A DNA stretch of 64,000 nucleotides, from the NCBI GenBank assembly GCA_003693705.1, contig RBZT01000578.1, positions 62,001-126,000 of the forward strand. Reading direction: 5' to 3'. The notes under the pieces are model-generated. The model did not search any database. It was not told the origin of the DNA and was given only the letters and a program-made list of their open reading frames with translations. Shown piece by piece: positions 45,906-57,757 of this stretch. Source of the DNA: Polymyxa betae (Eukaryota; Endomyxa; Phytomyxea; Plasmodiophorida; Plasmodiophoridae). The translations under genes and the position numbers were made by a program. Numbering within the stretch: the stretch's first letter is position 1; every line of letters begins with the position of its first letter.

Positions 45906-47193
45906 ATGGCTTCGCTACAAGATCTCCATTTCGCTGCTGCTTTAGCTGTGGTCAAGGCGCAGACCCTCAGCAATCTACAATCAAATCAGGATGCAGATCG
46001 CGGACGAGTCGAATTGCTGCAAGTTGAAGTGGAACGGTTGCGCCAGGGTTAGCAGTACGATGAGCCGATTACAATATGACTGTTGTTCAGAGAATGATCA
46101 ATTAAAGCAGCAGATTGAAGCAATGGATCAGGCGGCGTCACCAAGTATGAATCTGGATTTTCCAGACTCAATCATCATCAACCTGAAAGATCCAGTAATG
46201 ATCAACACATTCAAACAAGTAGACATCATACGATCTTACATTGAGCGATGTCGTGATCGGGCATTCGATTCAGGTGAGGCTTGATTCCCTTGACTATAAC
46301 GAGCTTGTAAAAAAATCGTTCAGGAACGGTTTTCGTCGATATAACTTGTGATGTGCTTCTTGCTTTATCAGATTCCAGCCTTCGACAAAACAAAAACGAT
46401 GTCGTTTATGCTGCAGATTGGATCGGAGGCAATGGCTTATTTACTAATGGACGAAGTTCTAATATTGCTATTTTAGAAGGTCTGGATATTGCATTTAACA
46501 ACAATTCCAATCCTCCAGAGGATTGTGTGATGCGAGTATCCAATGCCCTTTTGCTCATGATGAGTACTTTCAGGAAGACCGACTGCTTCAGTGAACCGTT
46601 TATGACTGTTTCAAATCTATGGAGACAGCATAACAATCCAATATTGCTAGGCAATAGTTAGCTTTGAGAATGATCTTCTGCTGATCTGTAATGTAGACGT
46701 TCGTGAACAGGTTATGCATTTTCTAATACATTTAGCAAAACGGCCCGGGCTAGCAGAATTTATTATATCAGGGCTTTGCTCTGAACTGCTTGTAATAATC
46801 AATGATACCGCGGACGCCTTAAACACCGACGATCATGTTCGCCATTCACAAAATGCATCATATATATGCAGCGCTATCGACTTGATTTTGCAAAACCAGA
46901 CGAACCGCCCTAAACTGGAGGCTGACAAAGATTTATCTGCATCAGATCAGCTATCAAAATACTCAGGTACAGTACTGTCATTAGGCATTCATTATGCATA
47001 ATGAGAATATTCAGGTTTGAGAAAATGGGTAGAAATCTGGCCAGAGATTCTGACATTATCCGTCAAAGTTTGTGATAAGTTACCTTTAATAACCACATTC
47101 ATGTGGCGATTATCAGTCTGTATTGAAGGCGGATGTGGAACAGCCTGGCGTATAGGTCTTCACGAATTAAAAGAGTCCATCATTTGTGGATAA
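45906..47193 (+). CDS. Possible MEI4-like meiotic recombination protein
   Basis: The N-terminus reads MASLQDLHFAAALAVVKAQT and ends the first exon with VELLQVEVERLRQ. This resembles the conserved opening of MEI4/Rec24, in which an ALA-V-I/K-K helix is followed by a coiled-coil with VE-L-xx-EV-xx-LRQ. Further exons encode helical, HEAT-like sequence: SIIINLKDPVMINTFKQVDI, VYAADWIGGNGLFTNG, DVREQVMHFLIHLAKRPGLA and LRKWVEIWPEILTLSVKVCD, ending ESIICG before TAA at 47191-47193. MEI4 with REC114 and IHO1/Mer2 promotes Spo11 double-strand breaks. The match is short and by eye, so a generic helical-repeat protein remains possible. Exon joins are a manual model. Confidence 0.4.
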
Positions 47194-47317
47194 CTGTGCA
47201 TAATAATCAGAAAGGCAATACAGCTGAAAATAAGGCGTTGCTGAAAGCTTGTGCTTGTCATTGATATTCAGGTCCGCACGGAGTTATGGGCCTCATTAAA
47301 CCATCCAAGACGGTATC

Positions 47318-48181
47318 ATGGGTGACGACCATGGTCACATCAGCTCCGATGGTGAAGATATTGCCAACGTCGGACGCCCCATCAGCGATCTGGTCGATGA
47401 CACCTTAGCCGACGATCTGGAACTGTTTGACTTGTCGCTGAAGAAGAAGAAAAAGAAGAAGAAGAAGAAAGAGGATGAGGCAGGTTGGAAATTCTTTGAC
47501 ATCGTCGGCTTAGCACTGAGCTTATCATTTGTAGAGCTCGTCGAAGCCGTTTCTAGCAGCGCCAATGGAAGGACCTGGGATGGCACAGATCGTGATTATG
47601 GATACATTGAGGTATTGTATTTTTGTGTTTTTTTTGCGAATTCTTTAATCGCTGATGACTTCTTGATAGATGTTGGATAGAATATTCTCCCTTCTTCGCG
47701 AAAAGAACCCGAACTTATCAGAGCGTAAACGGCATACGATGCCACCACCTCAAATGGTTCGTATCGGCTCCAGGAAAACTATGTGGGCCAACATTGCCCA
47801 AATTTGCGATTTATTGAACCGAAATATGGAGCATATGATCTCATTCATTATGGCTGAATTGGGTACTGAAGGCTCTGTTGACGGCAATCAGCGTCTTGTG
47901 GTAAGTTCATATAATTGTTTATTGGAGTTTTGGGTTTATTATGTTTGCAGATTAAGGGTCGATATTTGCCGAAGCAAATCGAAAGTCTGCTGAAGAAGTA
48001 TATTAAGGAATACGTAGAATGCAGCATGTGTAAAAATCCAGAGACTACGCTTTCTCGTGACAGTTTAACACGGTTGTATTTTATCAAATGCGAAATGTGT
48101 GGCTCGTCGCGTTCGGTCGCTCCGATTAAATCCGGTTTCCATGCCACTCTACGCGCTGATCGTCGGGCAGCTAAAAAATAA
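47318..48181 (+). CDS. EIF2S2: eIF2-beta, translation initiation factor 2 subunit
   Basis: An N-terminal acidic region is followed by a polylysine block of ten lysines. Then come [73 protein letters not shown] and [20 protein letters not shown]. The C-terminal zinc ribbon has [11 protein letters not shown] and [17 protein letters not shown]. These are signature blocks of eIF2-beta, part of the eIF2-GTP-initiator-tRNA complex; polylysine blocks bind eIF5 and eIF2B-epsilon. Animal and yeast proteins usually have three lysine blocks, whereas only one is visible here. At least three short introns interrupt the gene. Confidence 0.93.
47443..47472 (+). repeat. AAG/AAA microsatellite encoding polylysine
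   Basis: Purine-rich trinucleotide run inside eIF2-beta encoding ten consecutive lysines. Confidence 0.8.
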
Positions 48182-48269
48182 ATTGAAGCTGGAATTTTAC
48201 TCAAGTCGCTGGTAAATAAAACCTCCTTATTCAAAAACAGGAATTTCAGCTCGTAAATGGATATATTGT

Positions 48270-51001
48270 TTATGGATATTCGGATTTTTGTTTACGACGT
48301 CGGCGATTCTTCTTTTTCTTGCTCATGTCTTCAGAACTGTTATTTACGACCTTCTCAGAAGTATGAGCTCTAGATGACTGAACAACATGCTTGGAATCGT
48401 CAAAGTCCTTGTGTTGTAGGAATCCGGTGGCAAACGCTTCGACTTTCGACGAGCGTCCGAGATATTGATATATGTACTCGCGAATGGCTTCGGATGACTC
48501 CAGAGTAAGTAGAAACTCAGCCAGCGACACGTCTAATAAAACATAAATCAGCCAATACGGTCAGATTAAGATATTAGGATCTCATCCCGACCGCAGTCAC
48601 TTGATATTGCAGCTAGCTGAACTTGGCACCATTCGCGGAATTCTGCAGACATTACAGGCCCACCAAAGTCATTTCGTGCCGAACTATCCGATTTCGACGA
48701 CTTTTTTGACTTGGCATCGCCCCAGAAAGGTTCATCATCAGAATCGCTATTGGACTGCTGCTGCTGAAGTTTCACAGCGGCAGTTACCGAAGACGCCGCA
48801 GGAGCTGGACGAACAGCCGCCTGATTTATGTCGGGAGCTGGACGAGCCCAAGCAGATCCTGCCACAGCAGTGCTCCAGCCTGAAGAAGTCTGATGCGGTG
48901 CGGTTTCTTTCTGCTGACAAAGAACGCGTTGTTCCTCTTCTTGGATCTGAAGCATGGATAGAGCCGCCGGCTTGAGAGCAGCACCCCAAGAAGACGCCAG
49001 AGGAGCAACTTTCGCCGCCCAGCCAGAAACGACCGGTCGCTGTGAAACTTTCGTCAATTGCATGATCTCTTCCTGTTTCTGGATCTCCAACAATGAGCGT
49101 GCAGCAGACTTGGAGGTAGCCGCACCCCAAGGAGAGGTTGGGTTGGAGACAGGTTCAGAGGGTGATTGAGAATCAGCTTCAATTTGAGCCTCATGCTGGA
49201 CAGCCTTCTTCATTGTCTGTTGAGCCTTGTGCAACTCTTCTTCTTCACGCTGAATCTCCAGCAATGATTTTACAGCGGCGTTAGTCACGGGAGAATTAAC
49301 CCAGCCGTTGTGTGGGACAGGAGAGGTGGCAGGTTGAGACGAATCAGAAGCGGATTGTGACGACGATTCAGGAACCACAGAGGCAGTGTTATCAGAAGGG
49401 GTGCTGTCAAGATAGACATCAACTAAATCGGAACAGGAGGGTTCCTCAACAACCTCCATCTCCGGTTTGGTCTGAGAAACTGCCACCTCAGGTTCACCGA
49501 CCTGCTCCTGATCAACAGAAGAAACGACACCAGTTGCGGCATAACAGGAAGGGTCTTGTACAGGAATCGGCTGTGAAATTTCAGCATGCAAAGTGGAAGC
49601 AGAGGATAGAGGCTCCGGAACGGAAGCGATCGGCTCCGGCGCTTTCGACTCTACACGATGATCACCGACGACATTGAGCTGGGACGACGCTGGAGTCGCC
49701 GTCGCGAACGGCATCCAAGGCGTCGCTTGCCGAATAACATCGGGATTTGGTGCCTGGCGGGAAATCCACGCTTCCACCGGCTGGTCCATAACCGGTGGGA
49801 CCAAAGGCGTACTGGGAAATGGTATCGTGGACCTGAACATTGACTGTTGTTGGGATGGCGTTACGTACGAATGAGGGTAGTAGGTTGGCGGCTGTGGCTG
49901 GAACATTGGCATAACACGCTGTTGCATAGGATGAACAGGAATGTATGGCTGGGGGGCAGGTGGCGGTGCTCGATGCGACTCGATCGGCGCCGCCATCACC
50001 ATAGGTACGTGATCAAGGAAGGCAGGGTCGCCCTGTAAGAACAAAGCACCAAGCGGAGTGAAAGGCTGATCGGGATGACAGCGAACTGGAAGCGTGAGCT
50101 GGAAGTAGCTCTGCTGGTACCAATCTCGCATCTCTTCCGAGCTGAAAGGGCCTCGAATGGTCCCAGATGGGTCCTGATACCACCACGAGTCTTTCGAGAC
50201 AAGTTCCAGATGGCTCATCGGTTGAACGAGACCCTCGTCGGCGTCTTGCTGATCCGACTCAGGCAGCGGGAATCGTCGCGACTGTTCGGGCACCGATTGA
50301 CGTCGGGACAAAACGGTGGGAGATCGCCAGGCGGGCGCTTCCACAGGCGGCGCTGCATCATTCTCGATTCGTTCGGTATTGGTTTGCTCTTCATCCTCGC
50401 CGCGACGCCATGACAACGCCGCATCCGATCTGCCAATCGAAGCCCTCGACGACTTCTCAGCAAAAGACCCACGACGATGTTCCTGAGCGTCCGTGTCGTT
50501 GTTCGTACCGGGTGCGTTGTGGGAATCATGGCGCCAATTGAAACGGGTAGGTCGGTAATCGGAGGTCGAAGACGTCGTATCATCCGCAGGAGCCGGGCGG
50601 CTGCGAGAAAATGAAGAAGTTCGAGGAGGTCGTCCAGAGGAATTACGCCCTGGTTTCAGCGATACCGAGGCAGGATTGGGGCGAGCGCTCGGCATATACC
50701 AGGTCCCGGATTCGAGAATATCACGTTCGGAGACGGACGGCGGCTCCGAATTCACTGGTGCTTGGCATTCACTGGAAACAACAGGCATGGAGAATTGGTA
50801 ATCGGTTGGCGGACGATCCGTTGGAGAGTACATCGCTAGCATTTCCGCCTTCGTATACCGACAAGGAACGGCCGGCGCCGATGCCGGAGCCTGGCGAGGC
50901 GGCAGTTGCAATGATGGCCGTTGCGATGTCGGTGGCGGTTTCGACACCAGCCGCGGGGCGGCGACAACCGAGTTCCATTCGCGACCAGCGTGTGACGACA
51001 T
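48270..51001 (-). CDS. GIGYF/SMY2 family GYF-domain translational repressor
   Basis: Two exons: 48566-51001 and a C-terminal one ending at 48270. Near residues 48-58 is RYTKAEMLAMY, matching the 4EHP (eIF4E2)-binding motif Y-x4-L-phi at the start of GIGYF proteins. The GYF domain lies around residues 268-320: WWYQDPSGTIRGPFSSEEM and RDWYQQSYFQLTLPVR; the G of the GYF triad is serine. Three later copies of S-L/M-L-x-IQ-x-EEE (SLLEIQREEE, SLLEIQKQEE, SMLQIQEEE) match the SL-x-EIQ-x-EE motif of the family. The C-terminal exon gives LAEFLLTLESSEAIREYIYQ. GIGYF with 4EHP represses translation and promotes decay, including at collided ribosomes. Serine/glutamine/proline-rich linkers separate the parts. 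Confidence 0.9.
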
Positions 51002-51696
51002 TTGACGAGAGAGCTGAGTAGCAGCTGGCCTGTATGTATGAAGAGAGGGTTGTTACGAGATGGAATCAGAGCCTGAATGATGACGGAACCAGGAATAGTC
51101 CGTGACGCAATATTGATTGAGCGATTGTTAACAAGAGAAAGGTTTTGGCGGATCTGTAACCGTCACCTTCCGAGACCTAGTCATCAAACATCCTGGTTCG
51201 GTGCCGCTCACAACGATAGGGGTCGGTTGCAGAGGGCATCCGTGGTGGCCACAGGCCAGTCTCAGACTGAGCTCTGACGGGCGCTTCCGTGCTTTCGATG
51301 GTGTCGATAAGATGAAGATCGGTGTCGCAGAAATGGAGTGTTTTTAGATTGTTGAATATTTAGCCTGGAATATTGGGCTACTGCGCTGGAGTAAGCATCA
51401 AACTTGTACTGTACGATGCCAAATCACGCTTTCGCTGCGCGAAGGTCTCATATGAAGTTTGGGTTCTTATCAGACCAATATTTAATAAAATATGTGGTTG
51501 CTGCCTCTAAGCCTTGCTTAATCTGTGCCTTTACTGCAGCTGCTATTTTCTCTCTGTTTCAGTCTTATCTCGCTACATGGTTTTAATGCGTGACTGTTTC
51601 TATAGACGATAAGAGGACGCCATCATCGTTAGGCCTGTCTTTGCAGTCTGATCGTCGCAGAGTCGGCCATTGACTTTATATGCCCATGCGAATCGG
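51002..51696. other. Divergent spacer between GIGYF and the Q-rich gene
   Basis: About 700 bases. A plus-strand phrase near 51,600-51,660 (DDKRTPSSLGLSLQSDRRR) could be an upstream exon of the Q-rich gene; otherwise I see nothing coding. Confidence 0.35.
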
Positions 51697-54173
51697 ATGA
51701 AATCCGAGCATGAGATCGCCATCAGCGCCAAGGACGAAGAAATACGGCGCCTGCGAGACGGTTCGCTGCCGTCTCGCCTGTTCCCTTAGTTGATTGTAGT
51801 TTCAGAGTTGAATGGGCATATGCAGGATCTGATTGGGCTGGGATTCGAGCATGGCGCCCCAAATAAATTGGCGCATCTGCTCTTTGATAACCGATTCAAG
51901 CAGGATCCGAAAGAAGGCGAGATGATGGCTTCCTTTCAAGGCAAATCCTGGGCTGAGATCGCCAATCAGGTTCCTGAAATCGACGAACAAGTGAAAGGTA
52001 GCTTAATAGATGTTAGGCTGTTTATCGATTCAGAGACTGATGACAGAATCGTTGTTGTTGAAAAGGACAGCTCGAGACAGTGATCAGCTCTCGCTGGTCA
52101 CTTGTACACACTGTCGTCGAATCATGTCGGCGATCGTCTTTCTTACCCATCTCGGTATCCTCTATAACGCTATGCTGGTTTCAGCATCTGATTGCGATTA
52201 GACGCATGCTCGCCTGTATCAGCAAAACAGATTGACAATGAAGGGTTCCATTTGTCAAACAAAGTGGCGTCACAAGACGAAACAGAAAGTTGATCGTCAA
52301 CTGCCCAAATCGTATCATTTGCTTATTTGAATTCCAGTGAAAATGTCTTCAAATGTGGATATGGTTGTCGATGAACTAGGCGATGTGTCTATGAGCTCAG
52401 CCAACCATAATGAGACGATTTCCACCAAATTTGATTTTCTGAAAGGGTACAAATTTCGTCAGAAAGGTTCGCTACAGGATATTCTTATGTATTGCTGTTT
52501 CAATTGCTGGCTGTATAGTTGAATCGTTTGCGAGCTATCCTCTAAACCACCTCCAGATCACGTTCACAAGAAAGGCAGGTTTTTCGATTTGCGAGTTCTC
52601 ATTGATATACTTAATATTGTTAGTTACGATATCCTTGTATACCGAGACCAGGAGAGAATTACCTTCGCAAGATCAATAGGAAACGGACTTATGTTCGCGA
52701 TCTGCTGCTGATTCAGGCACCGGTTCCAAAAGGACAGAATCCAGTGAAAGATGGTAAACCTAAACGCAAGCTTATTTCAGCAATGCAACGTCATGTTCTG
52801 CCTACACCAATGAACATCCTAAATCCTGCTGCTCCGTCGTAATTCTGTTCAATTTAGTAGTGATTATGCGTCTGATGTTTTGATAAGGACACCATTGGCA
52901 ACCAATGCAACCGATTCGCCCAAGATGCCTCGTACAGGTTCGGGTATGTTTCTATTTAACTTCGTCTCTAAAGCTACGATTACAGCTTCCAACAATAATG
53001 TTTTACAAATGTCTGCACACATGGCAGCAGCCCGGCAGGTTTGTCTGCCTCACTCCTTCATCATTCCTTTGTGACAGTTATACAGGTCATGCTGAACTCT
53101 CAAAGAGCAGCGGCAGCCGTTGCAGCCGCCAACCATGTCTCCCCGGTCGATGCTCGGCTTCACCAGCAACAACAACAACAACAACAACAGCAACAACAGC
53201 AACAGTTCTTGCTGGCCCAGCAACAGAAGCATCTGGTTGACCTCTTCCCATTCTCAGCGCCTTTCTAACTGCTGTATCAGCAAATGCAATTGCAGCTGCA
53301 GCAGCAACAGCAACAACATCTTCATCACCAACTACAGCAGAAACTACAGCAGCACCCATTACAGGCCTCATCGCCTTCCCAATTACAGCAGTCACCGATC
53401 CCGCCCGCAGCAAACTTGCAGCAACAAATCCAACGTTTGTCGAACTTCGCGGCCGCGCTGCCTCAGTTGCAAGCTCAGGCTCAACAGCCGCCATCCGCTC
53501 AGCCCGGTTTAAATTTCGATTCGCAATTACTCCAAAAAAATATCGCTGCCATGTCAATGGGTCTGACGTCCGCCAGGCCAGCCATGGCATCGGTAAGCAC
53601 TGCTGCCAAACCTGCTCGAAAATCGAAAGCAAAACCGAAAAAAAATGCCCAAACGCAACAGCAGCAACCAGAGCAACGATTCGATTCCCGAGGTAAGCTA
53701 TTGTCATTCAAAGTTGGCTGACTCAATGAAATATCGATAGCTGTTTCTGCGGCTGCTGTCAGGTCGTCTCCCATTGTGCATGGGCAGGCGTCTTTGGTAA
53801 TGCCCACAGATTTCTTGAAGCACAAAGTTCTTATTGAATTTTAAGGCGATGGATTCTGTCAATTCGCCAGCGTTAGCAGGGCTCGACCAGAAGCCAGAAG
53901 TCGTCGTCGCCAGGCCTGCGATCTCGGTTGACAGCAAACCGATGTTGCAACCACCTCATCAACAGCAGCGAATTAACTTAACGGCCGAACAGAAATGTAA
54001 ACTGACCATTTCTGATTTTCAGCATTGATTGATTCGTTGCCACAGTGAAATTATTATTGTCCACATCGGATTTAACGGTTCTGGAGCTTGGCAACGAACC
54101 AACCTTGCCGACGTTATTACCGAATAGTAAAAACAACACCGGGATTCCCAGCACAAACCCCAGGCCTTTTTAA
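51697..54173 (+). CDS. Glutamine-rich nuclear protein, probable SAGA subunit (ataxin-7/Sgf73-like)
   Basis: Many short exons join in frame from ATG 51697: MKSEHEIAISAKDEEIRRLR, then ELNGHMQDLIGLGFEHGAPN, then FQGKSWAEIANQVPEIDEQV. A zinc-finger-like segment follows, CTHCRRIMSAIVFLTHLDAC, a C-x2-C-x12-H-x3-C pattern like the N-terminal finger of ataxin-7/Sgf73, preceded as there by a KSW motif. Then PRPGENYLRKINRKRTYVRD and PKRKLISAMQRHVLPTP. A long Q-rich region follows (about 53160-53690) with glutamine runs encoded by CAA/CAG. The end is helical (LKLLLSTSDLTVLELG), with a TAA at 54171-54173. Ataxin-7 anchors the deubiquitinase module in SAGA. The finger and KSW motif are suggestive but not decisive, and two adjacent genes cannot be fully excluded. 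Confidence 0.5.
53163..53213 (+). repeat. CAA/CAG microsatellite encoding polyglutamine
   Basis: An interrupted CAA and CAG run within the Q-rich gene, encoding about 14 consecutive glutamines, with further CAG/CAA clusters near 53,290-53,330. Confidence 0.85.
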
Positions 54174-55057
54174 TCAAATATACTACCAAAAATGTGGTTA
54201 AATTCGAAACAAAATTATGGATTTATGTCTTGGAAATTGTTATTTTCTCGAACAGCTCCCTGTTTCTTTCCCAGATTGTTCCAGGAGAGTATGGGTATAA
54301 TCGTAGGGCATTTTTCACATCGCTCTGTCGATGCAATTGAAATGGCGACCGATTTACATTATCGGGCTCGATGTCTGAAGACAACAACAAAGTTAGGCAC
54401 ACCGGAAATCAAACCTTTCCTGACTACCCCTTAGCAAAGGCTTGGTTGAAAGACAGAAATTTGCAGAATGCCATATAAAAATTTTCAAACATTTAATTGG
54501 AGACCGCGTGAAAGCAGATCGGGCAAACCTTGAGACTACAAAGTCGTTCTGTAAGAGTATCCGAACCTGGCTTCGTATCTAAAAGCGAGGCGCTCTCCGC
54601 CAAGACTTTAGCCACTCTTCACTCAATTCCTGGCATGTACTAGAAACATTATCAACTATTCATCGACTCCAAACATGAAAACAGCATAGAGACAATTCGA
54701 AGCCCATCATCGCAAGCTTTTTGTGCGAACGGACAGAACCCACGAGGATGATCGCGTTTTAGATACAATCACTGGTGGCCTTGGACTACAGGACAGACAA
54801 TGGTCATGATAACGATTGTCAGTCTTGCAGCAGCCTAAACGCGAAACCCCTGAATCAGTAAAATCCCACGGTTTGCTACCCACAAAAAATTAAAATAATG
54901 AGGCAAAAGCAATAAAAGCTGGATATCTGCAGCTCTAAGCCAGTCCTAACTTCTCTCATACAATCGTCTCGATAAAGGATCATGACTGATGTAAGATGAT
55001 TGGGTGATTCACATCATCGGTCGGGAGTCCTTCCTCTTGTTACATTCTTATAATCCT
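54174..55057. other. Spacer, no gene assigned
   Basis: About 880 bases. One plus-strand frame of 80 codons (54192-54434) exists but resembles nothing I know and has no supporting splice context. Confidence 0.35.
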
Positions 55058-55513
55058 ATGGAAACCCTAAACGAAAAAATACCCGCTGAAAGCATTCTTA
55101 AACAAGACGAGACTCGTGAAACTCAAGATGCCCGAATCGAGAGACTCGTGAACCATATCGCGTCCTTAGACACCATTGACATGTCTCGCAAACATAACCG
55201 TGAACAATGCTACGTTCTCCAAGAATTCGTAGAGAAGCAGGCTTCGATAGCGACACAGACTCATAGCATATCATGTCAACGATGTCCACGGATTGAACGG
55301 CTCGAATCCAAGATGCAGGCCATAATTGCTTCCATTTCCCAGTGTAATCTCTATCTGGCTAACATCATTTTAAAGATCGAGACCGTCAACCTTGCCATCG
55401 AGGATCCCAGACAGTCTCGGCTTCATCACGAACGGACCAGACAGAGGCTGTTGAGCATGGAACGACACTTTGATCGCATTTATGAAAGGTTTCACGAATA
55501 TTTGGGCAAATAA
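55058..55513 (+). CDS. Small coiled-coil protein, unknown function
   Basis: A single exon of about 151 residues from ATG 55058 (METLNEKIPAESILKQDETR); the open frame extends upstream without another ATG. The product is hydrophilic and largely helical, with heptad-like stretches (RIERLESKMQAIIASISQCN, then LYLANIILKIETVNLAIEDP, then RLLSMERHFDRIYERFHEYL) and a CQRCP pair. The size and all-helical composition resemble BLOC-1/BORC-type subunits, but I cannot support a specific assignment. It converges on the oxysterol-binding-related gene with only 6 bases between stop codons. Confidence 0.52.
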   Translation: METLNEKIPAESILKQDETRETQDARIERLVNHIASLDTIDMSRKHNREQCYVLQEFVEKQASIATQTHSISCQRCPRIERLESKMQAIIASISQCNLYLANIILKIETVNLAIEDPRQSRLHHERTRQRLLSMERHFDRIYERFHEYLGK

Positions 55514-55519
55514 AGGTTA

Positions 55520-57089
55520 CTAGCCGACACTTTGCAAACGGGCATTGCCCTGATCATTAAACGATCCGCGTTTTTCGTATCCAGCCTTCCTTAAAGCCCT
55601 GTCTTTTCTCTGTAGTTCTTCCAGCTCCACCTTCTTTGTCTGCGCTAACTCAAAATCGCCCTGAGCTAAAGCAGTTAAATCGGCTCGATAACGCGAATCA
55701 GAAGGCAGTGGATTGTCAACAGGTTCGGCAAGAGAGCTTAGCGACTTCCGAACATCAAAAAGAACCCTGCCGTTGCTTCTGATTTCATTAATCCAAGATC
55801 CCTCGATAGAGTCAACTTGCAATCCATTCTGAAGGATGTCGCCTCTGAACGTATCTGACGGCGACCCGCTTGAAACAAACCAACTCCTACAAACACAACT
55901 GAGCACCATCCATTAGGATACCATTGAGACTAACTTTAGATAACCAATTCCGTCTGGATTGAAATTGATATGGCATGTAAGATCGTTGGTCTTGTCTTCA
56001 ATATCCATTTCGCCTAAGTACTCTGCTACTCTCTCCCCATAACTAATCAAGTCAAAACGTCGTTTGTAAGGACAAGCATGACATACAGGATACCGCTTAG
56101 CCAGAGATAGGGCAGCGTGTAAGAGATTTTGGTTCCATCAGGGAACTCAACAGTATTGGGCCCACTCTGATAGCTACAAAACTCAGCCAGAAATAAGACA
56201 GCAGCATTACCGTACCGACCCTTTGACAGCATTGCCACGCCAAGATGCTGAATACTGAGCGTGTCCATAGAGCTTATCTGTCTATGGTCTCAGCAGCAAT
56301 TCAGTCAAAATCATCATATTTACTAACACTGATCATCTGGGCCGAAAATCTGGAAGTGTGACACAGGAGGATGATGGCTGGTTTGCTCTAAATAAACTTT
56401 AGTTCCGTCTTGGAACTTTGTCTGCAGAGTCTCTCCAACTATAAATTACAATTGCTTTCATGAGCCAGTCATCCAGATAGACGTAGCCATACGAATTGGA
56501 TTGAAAGGTTTCCATTGGCGAATGTTCACGTGTAAACCGGCGATGGCGAACGCGATCACGTATTTGAAGCGTTCAACAGGGTCTGATTGTTTACTGGCTC
56601 TTGACAGCAGATCAGGAGCGCAGGACCAGGTATCCGATAATCTTCCAAGAAACGATCGAGGTTCGAAAAGTCGAACTGGAAGTGAAACACTGAACAGAAC
56701 GGTTAGGAAGCATTAAAGATAATCTCGTAAAACATACGATATAATGTTGACAGCATTGCCAGACATTACATTCCATCCCAATGTCTTAATAAAACTCCAA
56801 ACGACACGACGCTGTTTGAAACTTCAATAACGATGAAAGAAGTGCCAAAAGACATCAGACTTGAATATCGATTGCATCGTTGTCTTTGAAGACTAAACCT
56901 CCTTTGGCATAAACATTAGAAACATCGCCGATCGCCTGCTGGTCTCTTTCTGGGACCATGTATTCAAAAATTCGAAATAGCGTACATGAATCCGCTACCC
57001 AGCGCCAATCGCAAAGCCTGGTCGAGCTCATTCTGGTCGGTCTCGCCTTCGATCTCAGGCGGCATATTATCTGGAGTCGGATTCGGCAT
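55520..57089 (-). CDS. Oxysterol-binding-protein-related (ORP) lipid transfer protein
   Basis: Exons splice in frame from ATG 57089: MPNPTPDNMPPEIEGETDQN, ERDQQAIGDVSNVYAKGG, RRVVWSFIKTLGWNV, VSLPVRLFEPRSFLGRLSD, ASKQSDPVERFKYVIAFAIA and KPFNPILGETLQTKF. The ORP fingerprint EQTSHHPPVSHF follows, then SKGRYGNAAVLFLAEF, EYLGEMDIEDKTNDLTCHI, EGSWINEIRSNGRVLFDV and PLPSDSRYRADLTALAQGDF with a helical tail. ORPs carry sterols or PI4P/PS between membranes at contact sites. This one is a short form with only the ligand-binding domain: no PH domain, ankyrin repeats or FFAT motif is visible, similar to the short ORPs of fungi. All recognisable core blocks are present. Confidence 0.9.
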
Positions 57090-57530
57090 CGGATGGTTTG
57101 CAGGACAATGAGATCAGCAGAGGCCCGTCTGCAATTGATAGGGACGGATGTGACCCCATTTTACCCCGCGGCACCATAACAAGGCGTAGCCACATCTAAC
57201 ATCACAGATCCATCCAAGGCGTTGTTCAGCTCTATGTAAGGCTGTATTGCAGCTAAACGCTATCGACCAATTTCGATATCAGTAGTTGTAAGTATATCAA
57301 GTGATTTGTGAGAGCACGAATTGTAATTAGAAATTTCATGTGGATAAACCCCCATTCCGAAGGAAGTCTCATACTATCGATAAAGAATTCCTCGAGTTAA
57401 AAATAACAATCTTTTCCACTTCTACCCACGATGCGAATATTTTGCAATAAAACACATACAGCAAAATAGAGAGATAGATTTCTAGAATCCTGACAGACAA
57501 GCAGTAAGGCTATTATGGCATATTTACAAA
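57090..57530. other. Spacer upstream of the ORP gene
   Basis: About 440 AT-rich bases, no convincing exon. Confidence 0.35.
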
Positions 57531-57757
57531 TTAACGAAGCGTGAGTGAACTCGAAAAAGCATCAAAGTCCAGGACACTTTCGTTTCTGGCTTTAGGGTGG
57601 GGAGAATCCTCTGGATAGTCCTTGGATTTTCGCTTTGGGCTCACAGCGCGAGTGTCGAGTTGAGAGAGGGCAGCTGTCAGATTCAACTTGGGGGAAGGAA
57701 CGACGGCATTTTGCTGATCTGGATGACCCAAAACCATTTGTGGACGAAACATGTAAG
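57531..57757 (-). CDS. Possible 3' exon of a small unknown gene
   Basis: A minus-strand exon follows a good acceptor (CTTCTTTCAG) and encodes MFRPQMVLGHPDQQNAVVPS, then a basic Ser-Pro patch (AVSPKRKSKDYPEDSPHPK) and an acidic-hydrophobic end (ESVLDFDAFSSSLTLR). The preceding exon could not be found reliably. It looks like a short disordered nuclear peptide, but could be chance. Confidence 0.35.

Noticed and set aside
54192-54434. Plus-strand ORF of 80 codons after the Q-rich gene
   Set aside because: No homology, no context; more likely 3' flanking sequence.
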